Origin: Streptoalloteichus tenebrarius
GTDB lineage: Bacteria; Actinomycetota; Actinomycetes; Mycobacteriales; Pseudonocardiaceae
Reading direction: 5' to 3'
DNA: 64,000 nucleotides
Assembly (NCBI RefSeq): GCF_024171885.1
Contig: NZ_JAMTCP010000025.1
Location: forward strand, 1 to 64,000
This document shows positions 8,385 through 15,876 of the stretch, piece by piece. The notes under the pieces were generated by a model. The model was not told the origin of the DNA, made no database searches, and saw only the letters and a program-made list of their open reading frames with translations. A program made the position numbers and the translations under genes. How positions within the stretch are numbered: the first letter of the stretch is position 1; every line of letters begins with the position of its first letter.

Positions 8385-9440
8385 TCACTCGAAGTGCGGC
8401 AGGACCTTCTCGGCGAACAGGCGCAGCGACCGCGCGGACTCGGCGACGGGCATGCTGCCGGCGACCACGGTCAGACCGATCGTGATCTCCCCGAACCACT
8501 CGCGGATCTGTTCGAGCTGCTCGATGACCTGCCCCGGCGTCCCGACGAGGACCTTGTTCTCCTTGAGCTGCTGGTCGAAATCGTGCTCCTTGGCCTTCTG
8601 GGCGATCTGCTCGTAGCCCCTGTACGCCTCGCTGCGGGTCTGCGCCCACTTCGCGATCGCGCCGACCAGCTTCTCGTGCGTGTTCTCCGCGTGGGCCTTG
8701 CCGAGGCGGTACGCCTCGTCGGCGTCCTCGTGCAGGTAGGTGTGGTAGGTCATCTGCACCTGGTCCTCGAGCGGCGGGTGCCCGGCGTCGGCGTAGGTCT
8801 TCCGGTACAGGGCGAGCATGTCCCGCACGTTCTCGACCTTGTTGATGGACGGCACCATCATCAGCCCGTGCCCGGCCCGCCCCGCGGCCTCGCACGACTC
8901 CGGGGTGCGCGCGGTCGCCACCAGCGTCGGCGGGTGCGGCCGCTGGTACGGCCTCGGCAGCATCGTGACCGGGCCGAACTGGTGGAACCGGCCCGCCCAG
9001 ACCACGTCCTCCTCGGCCCACAGCCGCCGGCAGGCCTCGACGCCCTCGTCGAACCGCTCCCGGCTCTCGTCCATCGGGATCTGGAACGCCTCGAACTCGT
9101 CGGGCAGGAACGCCCTGCCGAAGCCGACGTCGAGCCGGCCCCGGGAGATGTTGTCCAGCATGGCGAGCTTGCCGGCGAGCTTGAGCGGGTGCGAGAACAC
9201 CGGGAGCACGGCGCCGGTCACCAGGCGGATCCGGCTGGTGCGGGCGGCCACCGCCGCCAGGAACGTCACCGGGTCCGGGCTGTACCCGCCGTAGTGGGTG
9301 AAGTAGTGCTCCACCGTCTTCACGTGGTGGTAGCCCAGCTCCTCTGCCAGCTCGGAGAGCTGGAGGAACTCCTCGAAGACCTGCGCGCCGTCCTTCTCGG
9401 CGGGCGAGACGTTCGGGGGCAGGTTGATGCCGAACCTCAT
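8385..9440 (-). CDS. Luciferase-like (LLM) flavin-dependent monooxygenase
   Basis: A 351-residue TIM-barrel flavoprotein of the bacterial luciferase-like family. Family features include the N-terminal FGINLPP strand, KTVEHYF, the GAVLPVFSHPLKLAGKLAMLD helix-strand and SRGRLDVGFGRAFLP. Such enzymes use reduced flavin and O2 and depend on a separate reductase. The flavin reductase gene lies 22 bases upstream in the same orientation, strongly suggesting a two-component pair. In mensacarcin- and rishirilide-type aromatic polyketide pathways, luciferase-like enzymes perform epoxidation or Baeyer-Villiger-like steps; a similar role here is inference. A GAGGAG site precedes the ATG. Confidence 0.88.
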   Translation of the reverse strand: MRFGINLPPNVSPAEKDGAQVFEEFLQLSELAEELGYHHVKTVEHYFTHYGGYSPDPVTFLAAVAARTSRIRLVTGAVLPVFSHPLKLAGKLAMLDNISRGRLDVGFGRAFLPDEFEAFQIPMDESRERFDEGVEACRRLWAEEDVVWAGRFHQFGPVTMLPRPYQRPHPPTLVATARTPESCEAAGRAGHGLMMVPSINKVENVRDMLALYRKTYADAGHPPLEDQVQMTYHTYLHEDADEAYRLGKAHAENTHEKLVGAIAKWAQTRSEAYRGYEQIAQKAKEHDFDQQLKENKVLVGTPGQVIEQLEQIREWFGEITIGLTVVAGSMPVAESARSLRLFAEKVLPHFE

Positions 9441-9462
9441 GATGCTCCTCAGGAGAGTCGTG

Positions 9463-9975
9463 CTAGGCGGTGGGGACCGAGAGCCGGTCGACCGTGGGCC
9501 ACGACGAGTACGCGCGGCGGTGGTACATGAGGGGGACGCGGTCGTGGACCGCGCCGGCCTCCAGGCGTCCGATGAGGATCGTGTGGTCCCCGACCCCGAT
9601 CTCCCGCTGCACCACGCACTCCGCGTGCGCGATCGCGTGTGCGGCCAGGACGGGCGCGCCGCCGGCCGCGGCGGAGGGGACGTGCCGGACGCGACCGAAC
9701 TTGTCCTGGCCCTTGCCCGCGAAGACCTGCGACAGCTCGCGCTCGGAGTCGGCCAGGAAGTTCACCACGAACACGCCGGACTCGCGGACGGCCCTGAGCG
9801 TCTGCGAGCCCTCGTCCAGGCACACCAGCAACAGCGGCGGCTCCTTCGACACCGCCGTCACCGTGTTCGTGGTGAGCCCACGCGGGGTGCCGGCGCCGTC
9901 GATCGTGGTGACCACGGCGACCGTCGTCGGGAGGGACGCGAAGATCTGGCGGAATCCGTCGGCGTCGATGGGCAT
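9463..9975 (-). CDS. Flavin reductase (HpaC-like), likely partner of the adjacent monooxygenase
   Basis: A 170-residue split-barrel flavin reductase. Motifs include FASLPTTVAVVTT at the start, GLTTNTVTAVSKEPPLLLVCLD, in which an FMN-binding Ser/Thr cluster sits, and a C-terminal GDHTILIGRLEAG with YHRRAY. The family uses NAD(P)H to make free reduced FMN or FAD for a partner oxygenase. Gene order and the short gap to the LLM gene make that enzyme the obvious partner; the FAD hydroxylase reduces its own flavin and should not need it. The upstream side is a short repeat-rich gap. Confidence 0.9.
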   Translation of the reverse strand: MPIDADGFRQIFASLPTTVAVVTTIDGAGTPRGLTTNTVTAVSKEPPLLLVCLDEGSQTLRAVRESGVFVVNFLADSERELSQVFAGKGQDKFGRVRHVPSAAAGGAPVLAAHAIAHAECVVQREIGVGDHTILIGRLEAGAVHDRVPLMYHRRAYSSWPTVDRLSVPTA

Positions 9976-10025
9976 GAGTCATCCGTCCCTGGGAGTGGGT
10001 GCGAACGGCCGGTCCCCGCGCGCGG

Positions 10026-10134
10026 TGGGGGAACGGCGGGCGGGTGGTCGGGAACGGCGGGTGGTCGCGGCGCGTGCGGTCGGGAACGGCGGGCGGTCGG
10101 GAACGGGGCGGGTGGTCGTGGCCCGTGCGGTCAG
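10026..10134. repeat. Imperfect GGGAACGGSGGG repeats between two tailoring genes
   Basis: Four near-copies of GGGAACGGCGGG occur at about 10029, 10050, 10082 and 10099, joined by GTGGTCG-like linkers. GTGCGGTC also occurs twice. The tract fills the gap between the SnoaL-like gene and the flavin reductase gene and just touches the former's stop codon. It has no coding character. Function is unknown; slippage or G-rich secondary structure are both possible. Confidence 0.7.
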
Positions 10135-10655
10135 CGCGGGTCGGCGGCCGGCTCGAAGCGCGGTGGCCACGCGGTGCCGTCGTGCAGCACCCTGCGGTGC
10201 GCCACGAGCCAGGACCCGTGGGCGCGCACCAGGACGTCCTCGGCGAGCGTGCTCAGGTGGACGGTGGCCGTGCCGCCCCTCGGGGTGTCGAAGACGACGG
10301 CGTAGTAGCGGGTCGCGACCTCGTCGGCGCCGTGGCCCCCTCGGGGCTGGGCGCTGACCATGCCGATCCAGTGGCGCCGGGTGAGCTGGCTCGCCGCCAC
10401 CCTGGCCGCCGCCGCGCGCATGCGGGTGGCGATCTCCCGCCGGCCCCGCCAGGGTTCGGGCACCACGTTCTGCTCGAACACGCCGTCCTCGGTGAACGTC
10501 GCCGCCCAGTCGTCGGCGGCCCCGTCGTCCATGAGCTGCATCTGGCGGGAGTAGAACCGCAACAGCTCCTGGTAGACCTCGGCCGACACCGTCTCTGGCG
10601 GCACCGTCTCTGCCGGCACCGTCTCGCCCGACGCCGCCGTGCTGGCGCTGGTCAT
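10131..10655 (-). CDS. SnoaL-like / NTF2-fold protein
   Basis: A 174-residue protein of the NTF2-like superfamily. Its core runs from EVYQELLRFYSRQMQLMDDG through W.ATF.EDGVFEQ, RGR.EI..RM and a C-terminal WLVAHRRVLHDG, the standard SnoaL/ring-hydroxylating-dioxygenase-beta layout. SnoaL proteins catalyse aldol ring closures in aromatic polyketide pathways, and other fold members are hydroxylases or accessory subunits. Which applies here is not visible. The first 25 residues carry a direct Glu-Thr-Val repeat from an 18-base DNA repeat and are probably disordered. Its ATG overlaps the aromatase/cyclase stop (ATGA), placing it firmly in the operon. Confidence 0.8.
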   Translation of the reverse strand: MTSASTAASGETVPAETVPPETVSAEVYQELLRFYSRQMQLMDDGAADDWAATFTEDGVFEQNVVPEPWRGRREIATRMRAAAARVAASQLTRRHWIGMVSAQPRGGHGADEVATRYYAVVFDTPRGGTATVHLSTLAEDVLVRAHGSWLVAHRRVLHDGTAWPPRFEPAADPR

Positions 10656-11614
10656 CGCGCCACCCTCAGGCCGGCGCGGCGCTCCGCGTACTCCTTGGCG
10701 TGCTGGAGCGTGGCGGCGCTGTTGGCGCCCACGGCCCTGCGGACGAACGCCCTGGCGTCGGCGAGGGTGGCGTCCTGGCCGAGCACCGGGGTGACGGCGT
10801 CGGGGTTGATCACCACGGTGTGCCGGGAGGTGGCGGAGACGCCCGCCGCGGTCCTGGTGAACAACCACTGTCCTGTATGGACGGTCAGCAGCCACGGCAG
10901 GACCTGCTGCTTGTACACGATCTTCTCGTGCGGGAAGCACACCCGGACCGACCGCGTGGTGTGGGTGGAGCCGTCGACCGCGCGGGTGTCCATCTCCAGG
11001 ACCTGGACGTCGCGGGTGGTCTCGCGCAGGTCCACCCTGGCCACGTGCGGCAGCCGCGTCGGCCACTCGCCGGCGTCGCGCACGAAGTCGTAGACGTCCT
11101 CCAGCGCGCCGCTGACCTCGATGCCGTCCTCGAACGAGAAGGCCAGGTCGGGCTGGCGTCCGGCGCGCTCCACACCCTCCTTCAGCGCGTGCAGCTCGTG
11201 CTCGCTGTTGTGGTGGATCGCCTGCCGTATCCACCGGGTCGCGGCCGGGTCGTCGGTGAGGAGCCGGAACTCGTGGTGGATGCGCACCACGCTCTCCTCG
11301 TCGGAGACCCGGTCCACCGACCAGACGCTGTTCATGGACGCCAACGGCGGCGGCGAGATCCGCTGCCGGAACGCGACCACGAGGCGGTCCCGGTCCGCCT
11401 CGTGCCCGCTGACCCACGACCTGATCTCGTCCTTGGCGGTGGCCCAGACCTGGAACGCCGGGTCGGAGCCGTCGTCGGTCAGCGGCTCGACGTGCACCAT
11501 CGGCGGGAGGACGCGGGGCCAGTTGACCACGTCCGTGACGATGTCGAACAACGTCCTGGCCGGAGCCAGCACCCTGACCGAATGCTCGCTCTCGTACGTC
11601 TGCTGTGCGGGCAA
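10652..11614 (-). CDS. Di-domain polyketide aromatase/cyclase
   Basis: A 320-residue protein made of two START/Bet v 1-like polyketide cyclase domains (about 5-150 and 160-305). Each opens with the same pattern: SVRVLAPARTLFDIVTDV..WPRVLP and EVSGALEDVYDFVRDAGEWPTRLP. Di-domain enzymes of this kind close and aromatise the first ring of the poly-beta-ketone, usually after C9 ketoreduction, yet no ketoreductase is seen here. The TTG at 11614 is chosen because a perfect AGGAGG site lies ten bases upstream and the domain begins at once; a longer frame to 11668 adds only Arg-rich residues. It heads the run aromatase-SnoaL-reductase-monooxygenase. Confidence 0.9.
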   Translation of the reverse strand: MPAQQTYESEHSVRVLAPARTLFDIVTDVVNWPRVLPPMVHVEPLTDDGSDPAFQVWATAKDEIRSWVSGHEADRDRLVVAFRQRISPPPLASMNSVWSVDRVSDEESVVRIHHEFRLLTDDPAATRWIRQAIHHNSEHELHALKEGVERAGRQPDLAFSFEDGIEVSGALEDVYDFVRDAGEWPTRLPHVARVDLRETTRDVQVLEMDTRAVDGSTHTTRSVRVCFPHEKIVYKQQVLPWLLTVHTGQWLFTRTAAGVSATSRHTVVINPDAVTPVLGQDATLADARAFVRRAVGANSAATLQHAKEYAERRAGLRVAR

Positions 11615-11800
11615 GTCCGTCCGACCTCCTCGCCTGGGCTGGCGGATTCCGTGGTCGACGCGTCGCATCCCTCGCCGGAATGCCGGATCGGCGTCGGAAC
11701 GAGCCTGACAACGCGTTCTCGAAGGCGCTTGGAGGTCCGCTAGTGCCCGGATGAGAGCCGGAGTCAGGGGAGGTGGACGTCGCCCGCGGGTGGGGACGGG

Positions 11801-12250
11801 TCAGGGGTTGGTGAGCAGCCGGCGCGCGCCGGGTCCCTCCGACGACATCACGTCTTCCGGGTTCGCCAGCGCGCAGTCCCGCATCGACAGGCAACCGCAG
11901 CCGATGCAGCTCGTCAGGTTGTCGCGCAGCCGCACGAGCTGCTCGATGCGGTCGTCGAGGTCGGCACGCCACTCGGTGGACAGCCTGGCCCAGTCCGCGG
12001 GGGTCGGGGTGCGGTCGGCGGGCAGCCGGGACAGGGCCTCCCGCACCGCGGCCAGGGAGATCCCCACCCGTTGGGCGGCCCGGATGAACGCCACCCTGCG
12101 CAACGTGTCCTGCCGGAACCGGCGTTGGTTCCCCGACGTCCGCCGGGAGCGGATCAGGCCCTGGGCCTCGTAGAAGTGCAGTGCCGACACGGCGACACCG
12201 CTGCGCGCCGCCAACTGGCCGACGCTCAGCTCCTTCCTGCCCTGATCCAC
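11801..12250 (-). CDS. soxR: SoxR redox-sensing MerR-family regulator
   Basis: A 149-residue MerR-type activator. The N-terminal helix-turn-helix reads LSVGQLAARSGVAVSALHFYE, a dimerisation helix follows, and the [2Fe-2S] ligands are CIGCGC..MRDC in exact Cys-x2-Cys-x-Cys-x5-Cys spacing. In actinomycetes SoxR is oxidised by endogenous quinone antibiotics and switches on oxidoreductase and efflux genes rather than a superoxide response. The GTG at 12250 follows a TATGAT -10 box by six bases, so the mRNA is probably leaderless. It lies between the PKS genes and a quinone-reductase module, which suggests that it senses the pathway product. Confidence 0.92.
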   Translation of the reverse strand: MDQGRKELSVGQLAARSGVAVSALHFYEAQGLIRSRRTSGNQRRFRQDTLRRVAFIRAAQRVGISLAAVREALSRLPADRTPTPADWARLSTEWRADLDDRIEQLVRLRDNLTSCIGCGCLSMRDCALANPEDVMSSEGPGARRLLTNP

Positions 12251-12291
12251 GTCCGGATCATAACGGGGACCAGGGGGCGCCGAGGTCTTCT

Positions 12292-12311
12292 GACCAGCGT
12301 GCTTGCTGGTC
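12292..12311 (-). promoter_or_regulatory. Inverted repeat upstream of soxR
   Basis: GACCAGC and GCTGGTC form exact seven-base arms with a six-base spacer, 42 bases before the soxR start and just upstream of its likely promoter. The -10 (TATGAT) is at 12257-12262. It differs from the CCTCAAG-type SoxR box of E. coli, so it may be an autoregulatory site of altered sequence or belong to another regulator. Confidence 0.4.
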
Positions 12312-12414
12312 GCCACCGCCCTGGTGGCGGGAGCCGTCGCCGGGGGCCGTTCTCGGACGCTGTCGGGCATCGGTGCTCGCATGGGGTCGCTGGTTCGACG
12401 GTTCGACGGATCGA

Positions 12415-12454
12415 CGGCGGCCCACCCGTGTCGTGGGGCGCGGGTGGGCCGCCG
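12415..12454 (-). terminator. Hairpin terminator after the second LLM gene
   Basis: Fourteen-base perfect arms (12415-12428 and 12441-12454) surround a 12-base loop, starting seven bases past the stop of the minus-strand LLM gene. Three TTCGACGG-like direct repeats adjoin it at 12403-12418. Confidence 0.8.
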
Positions 12455-12460
12455 GGTCCC

Positions 12461-13372
12461 TCAGCGCAGGAGGGAGCGCGCCTCGCCGAGGACGTCGTAC
12501 TGCGGGTGCCACGCGCCGGCGTGGAAGCTGACGACGATCTCGTCGGCGCCCGCCTCCGCGTAGGCGGCGAACCGGTCGGCGACCGCCCGCGCGTCACCGG
12601 TGAGCAGGATCGACGCGGCCTGCTCGTGGGAGATCCGGTAGACGTTCGCGAGCGAGGCGACCGCCCTGTCCGCGTCCGCCTCCCCGAGCGCGGCCATGAC
12701 GCCGAGGACGACCCGGGGCGCGGGGCGTCCCCGCTCGGCGGCGCGCTCCCGCAGCCGGGCCACCTCCGCGCCGAGGGTCTCGGGCGGCAACGAGGACGGG
12801 AACCAGCCGTCGCCGTGCTCCAGGACGCGGCGCTGCGCGACCCCCGAGTTGCCGCCGATGAGGATCGGCGGCACCGTCGCGCCCGGCGCGAGCGTGACCA
12901 CGGGCTCGCCCGGCTCCTGGGGGAGCCGGGTCGGCTCGCCCGCGATGAGCCCGGGGAGGACGGCGAGCGCGGCGTCGGTCCTGGGGCCGCGCTCCTCCTG
13001 CGGCACCCCGACGGCCTGCCAGGAGGCCGCGCCGTGCGGCGTCCCGCCGGAGCCCACGCCGAGCGACAGGCGGTCGCCCGACAGGTACTGGAGCGTGGCG
13101 ACCTGCTTGGCCACCCACGCGACCGGGCGCAGCGGCAGGATCAGCACACCGAAGCCGATCCCGACCCGCTCGGTCACCGCCGCGGCGGTGGCCAGCGCGA
13201 TGCCGCTGTGCAGCGCGGGGCCGCCGAAACCGGTGATGAGCTGGTCGCCGGACCACACCGCGTCGAGGCCGACGGCCTCGGCGTGCCGCGCCGCCTCGGC
13301 GATCTGCCCGTACGCGCCGCCGCGCTCCTTGCCGAAGACGGGCAGGTGAACCCCGATCCTGGGGACGGACAT
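12461..13372 (-). CDS. Second luciferase-like flavin/F420-dependent oxidoreductase
   Basis: A 303-residue TIM-barrel LLM-class protein. Visible family signatures are IGVHLPVF at the start, AVGLDAVWSGDQL, the GVLILPLRPVAWVAKQVATLQYLSGDRLSLGVGSGG core and PPILIGGNSG. It is distinct in sequence from the LLM enzyme at 8385. Members use FMNH2 or F420; the cofactor cannot be decided by eye. A GGAGGAG site lies seven bases before the ATG. The gene is 29 bases after a quinone oxidoreductase gene and probably co-transcribed with it under TetR control, so it may modify or detoxify the quinone product. Confidence 0.85.
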   Translation of the reverse strand: MSVPRIGVHLPVFGKERGGAYGQIAEAARHAEAVGLDAVWSGDQLITGFGGPALHSGIALATAAAVTERVGIGFGVLILPLRPVAWVAKQVATLQYLSGDRLSLGVGSGGTPHGAASWQAVGVPQEERGPRTDAALAVLPGLIAGEPTRLPQEPGEPVVTLAPGATVPPILIGGNSGVAQRRVLEHGDGWFPSSLPPETLGAEVARLRERAAERGRPAPRVVLGVMAALGEADADRAVASLANVYRISHEQAASILLTGDARAVADRFAAYAEAGADEIVVSFHAGAWHPQYDVLGEARSLLR

Positions 13373-13401
13373 GGACGTCTCCTCCGCGTGCGCGCGTGTT
13401 C

Positions 13402-14370
13402 TCAGGGAATGAGCAGGGTCTTGCCGAGGGCGGCGCGGGCCTCGATGGCCGCGTGCGCGTCGGCGGCCCGCTCCAGGGGGAAGGTCTGGCCGATCACCGG
13501 GCGCAGCCGGCCGGACGCCGCCGCGTCGAGCGCGTCCACGATGAGCCGGCGGAACTCGGCCGGTGTCGGCGCGACCTGGGCCAGGCCCAGCAGCCGCACG
13601 CCGCGCTCGGCCACCTCGGGGCCGGACGTGTCGGTCCACTCGCCACTGGCCAGTCCTGATTGGACGAACCGTCCGCCGCGGGCCGTCAGGCGCAGCGCGG
13701 CGGTGCCGATCTCGCCGCCCACGCCGTCGAAGACGACGTCCACCCCGGCGCCGCCCGTCGCCGCGAGGACCTCGTCCGTCCACTTCGGACTGGTGTAGTC
13801 CACGACGACGTGGGCGCCCAGTTCCCGTGCGAGATCCAGCTTGCGCGCGCCGCGCGCCGCGGCGACCACCTTCGCCCCCTCGGCCAGCGCGAGCTGGACC
13901 AGGAGGCTGCCGACGCCGCCCGCCGCGGCCTCGACCAGCACCCACTCGCCGCTCGCGACACCGGCGAGCCTGGTCAGGCCGATCGCCGTGCGCCCGTCGG
14001 CCAGCACGGCCGTGGCCACCCGCACGTCGAGCCCGTCGGGCACGGGCACGACGTCGCCGGCGGAGACGGCGACCAGCTCCGCGTAGCCGCCGGACCCGCC
14101 CGTCGTGCTGACCACCCTCGCGCCGACCAGGCCCTGGTCGACGCCGTCGCCGACGGAGACCACGACGCCGCCGACGCCGTTGCCGGGCACGACGGGGAGC
14201 CGGGGGTTGCCGAAGGGCGACCTGCCGGCCCTGACCTGGGTCTCGACGAAGGTGACGTTGACGGCCTCGACCCGCACCACCGCCTGTCCCGCCCCGGGGA
14301 CGGGGTCCGGGGCCTCGCCGGGCACCAGCGCCTCGGGTCCCCCGAACTCGTTCAGCCACACCGCTCGCAC
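13402..14370 (-). CDS. NADPH:quinone oxidoreductase (zinc-independent MDR family)
   Basis: A 322-residue medium-chain reductase. The N-terminal GroES-like half (about 1-120) is followed by a Rossmann domain with AAAGGVGSLLVQLA near residue 150 and a cofactor loop ending in ARGARKLDLA. The catalytic zinc ligands of alcohol dehydrogenases are absent, as in quinone reductase/zeta-crystallin proteins, which reduce quinones with NADPH. The GTG start has a GGAGGGAG site eight bases upstream. It is divergent from tetR with a shared double palindrome between, so regulation by that repressor is likely. Together with the LLM gene it could be a self-protection module against a quinone. Confidence 0.88.
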   Translation of the reverse strand: MRAVWLNEFGGPEALVPGEAPDPVPGAGQAVVRVEAVNVTFVETQVRAGRSPFGNPRLPVVPGNGVGGVVVSVGDGVDQGLVGARVVSTTGGSGGYAELVAVSAGDVVPVPDGLDVRVATAVLADGRTAIGLTRLAGVASGEWVLVEAAAGGVGSLLVQLALAEGAKVVAAARGARKLDLARELGAHVVVDYTSPKWTDEVLAATGGAGVDVVFDGVGGEIGTAALRLTARGGRFVQSGLASGEWTDTSGPEVAERGVRLLGLAQVAPTPAEFRRLIVDALDAAASGRLRPVIGQTFPLERAADAHAAIEARAALGKTLLIP

Positions 14371-14419
14371 CGACTGCTCCCTCCAGGACCGCCCCGGACG
14401 CGTCCCCTCGACCGTCTAT

Positions 14420-14464
14420 CGGAGCGTTTCGCTCCGTTTCACGGTAGCGGAGCGAAACGCTCCG
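14420..14464. promoter_or_regulatory. Double palindromic operator between tetR and the quinone reductase gene
   Basis: CGGAGCGTTTCGCTCCG at 14420-14436 and its exact reverse complement at 14448-14464 are separated by 11 bases. Each 17-mer is itself almost a perfect palindrome (CGGAGCG / CGCTCCG), giving two stacked operator-like sites. The right copy ends eight bases before the tetR -10 box (TAGACT, 14472-14477). A TAGACG at 14413-14418 is a candidate -10 for the opposite gene. This is a textbook arrangement for a divergently acting, autoregulated TetR repressor. Confidence 0.85.
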
Positions 14465-14484
14465 GTCGACGTAGACTGGGCGAT

Positions 14485-15168
14485 GTGACCGACGACGCGG
14501 AACCCTGTGCCGAGGCGAGCGGGAGCTGTCCCCGACGGGGCCGCCAGGCCGAGGCCGAGCTGAATGACCAGCGGGTGCTGGAGGCCGCGCGCGACGTCTT
14601 CGCCTGTGAGGGCGCGGACGCGCCCGTGGCGGCCGTCGCGCGGCGGGCCGGTGTGGGGATGGGGAGCCTGTACCGGCGTTACGGCAGCAAGGAGGAGCTG
14701 CTGCAACGCCTCTGCGAGCTGTCCATGGAGCAGTCCGTCGCCGCCGCGGAGGAGGCGCTGGCGTCCGACGAGGACCCGTGGACCGCGTTCACCGAGTTCG
14801 TGCGGCGCTGCGTGCGGAACCGCTGTGGCGCGTTTGCGCCGGTCGCGGGCAGAATCCCCGTCTCCGACGCGATGGACCGCACCTACCGGCGTAGTGAGCG
14901 CCTGCTCAGCCAGCTCGTCGCGCGGACCCAGGCCGACGGCTCCCTGCGCCCCGACGTGAACACCGTCGACATCTCGCGGCTCATCGAGCTGTTCAGCCGC
15001 TCTTTCGGGTCGGGTTGCGGGGGGCGCACCGATGACCTGGTGGCTCGCCGGCTCCTCGCCCTCGCGCTCGCCGGCCTGCGCGTCACGGACGGCGATCCCC
15101 TACCCGGGCCGATGCCGTCTCTCGCCGACTACGAGGGCCGTTGGACCTTCGCCGGAGACCGGTCGTAG
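14485..15168 (+). CDS. TetR-family transcriptional repressor
   Basis: A 227-residue regulator. The N-terminal helix-turn-helix is at about residues 45-70 (VAAVARRAGVGMGSLYRRYGSKEELL), preceded by an acidic, Cys-containing tail, and the ligand-binding domain follows. The GTG lies seven bases after a TAGACT -10 box, so the transcript is probably leaderless. It is divergent from the quinone reductase/LLM pair across the double palindrome, which it most likely binds. The inducing ligand is unknown; the pathway's own aromatic product is an obvious candidate. Confidence 0.92.
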   Translation: MTDDAEPCAEASGSCPRRGRQAEAELNDQRVLEAARDVFACEGADAPVAAVARRAGVGMGSLYRRYGSKEELLQRLCELSMEQSVAAAEEALASDEDPWTAFTEFVRRCVRNRCGAFAPVAGRIPVSDAMDRTYRRSERLLSQLVARTQADGSLRPDVNTVDISRLIELFSRSFGSGCGGRTDDLVARRLLALALAGLRVTDGDPLPGPMPSLADYEGRWTFAGDRS

Positions 15169-15754
15169 GACCGTGTTTCCCTGACCGGTCGCGGGACGCC
15201 GCGCCGTCCGGTGACGGCGAGCGCGACGTTCCACAATGGACCGTTCATCGGGTTGGGGCGGGCGCGGTCTCCGCCGCCGGACGCCGCCGCGCCGGCCTGG
15301 TTACGGTGGTGCTCGTTCCTGCCATGGAGCGAGGAGGACTCGCCGAGCGACCTGACGTCGCGCTGACCCGCACGCTCCTGATGGCACCAGTATTCGCCTG
15401 GCTTTTGGCTCTGTATCGAGAAAGATGGCTTGCTCACTCCCCGTCCGGCTGACGTGGGGCCGAGCGTGTTCGCAGGAATGCGTTGTAGCGCGCCCTTTCC
15501 CCGTCAGGACCGGCCGTGAGCGGCCTCGTAACACGTCACGGCAGCGGCGGGGGCGCGTCGCCAGACTGGCCACCATAGCCATCCGGGCAGTAGCCGGCTC
15601 CGCTCCTCGTGCTCGGCGCGACTACGCGGATGTCCCTTCTAGTCACTCACTTAACTGACCACCTCCAAACCCGTCGCAATCCCAACCGCGAGTAGCCAGA
15701 AGCCGGACACCAGCTCCCGCCAGTGCCCGGCTGTCCTGACGCCCGCGCTTCCGT

Positions 15755-15845
15755 GGGCGTTATCCCCGCGTGCGCGGGGCCAACAAGTAGTCCGAGTCTG
15801 CGGGCCAACCTTCCTCGGGCTCACCCCCGCGTGCGCGGGGACTCG
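15755..15845. CRISPR. Two-repeat type I-E-like CRISPR remnant
   Basis: The core CCCCGCGTGCGCGGGG occurs at 15764-15779 and again at 15825-15840, exactly 61 bases apart. That is the period of type I-E arrays (28-29 base repeat plus 32-33 base spacer). Flanking bases agree partly (GGGC..T.A before the core), and the second copy, GGGCTCACCCCCGCG, is close to known actinobacterial I-E repeats. Only one spacer is present. No further repeat is seen 61 bases away on either side, and no cas genes are in the window. I read it as a degenerate orphan array; chance is unlikely given the exact spacing. Confidence 0.6.
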
Positions 15846-15852
15846 CTTGAAT

Positions 15853-15876
15853 GCTCCCAAAGTGACTGTTGGGAGC
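15853..15876. other. Perfect hairpin next to the CRISPR remnant
   Basis: GCTCCCAA and TTGGGAGC form an eight-base perfect stem around an eight-base loop, eight bases after the second repeat. It could be a terminator for transcription across the mini-array; there is no T-run. Confidence 0.5.

Noticed and set aside
12461-14359. Fusion of the second LLM protein with the quinone reductase region
   Set aside because: The long frame mixes a shadow frame of the reductase with the real LLM gene; ATG 13372 with a GGAGGAG site is the true start.
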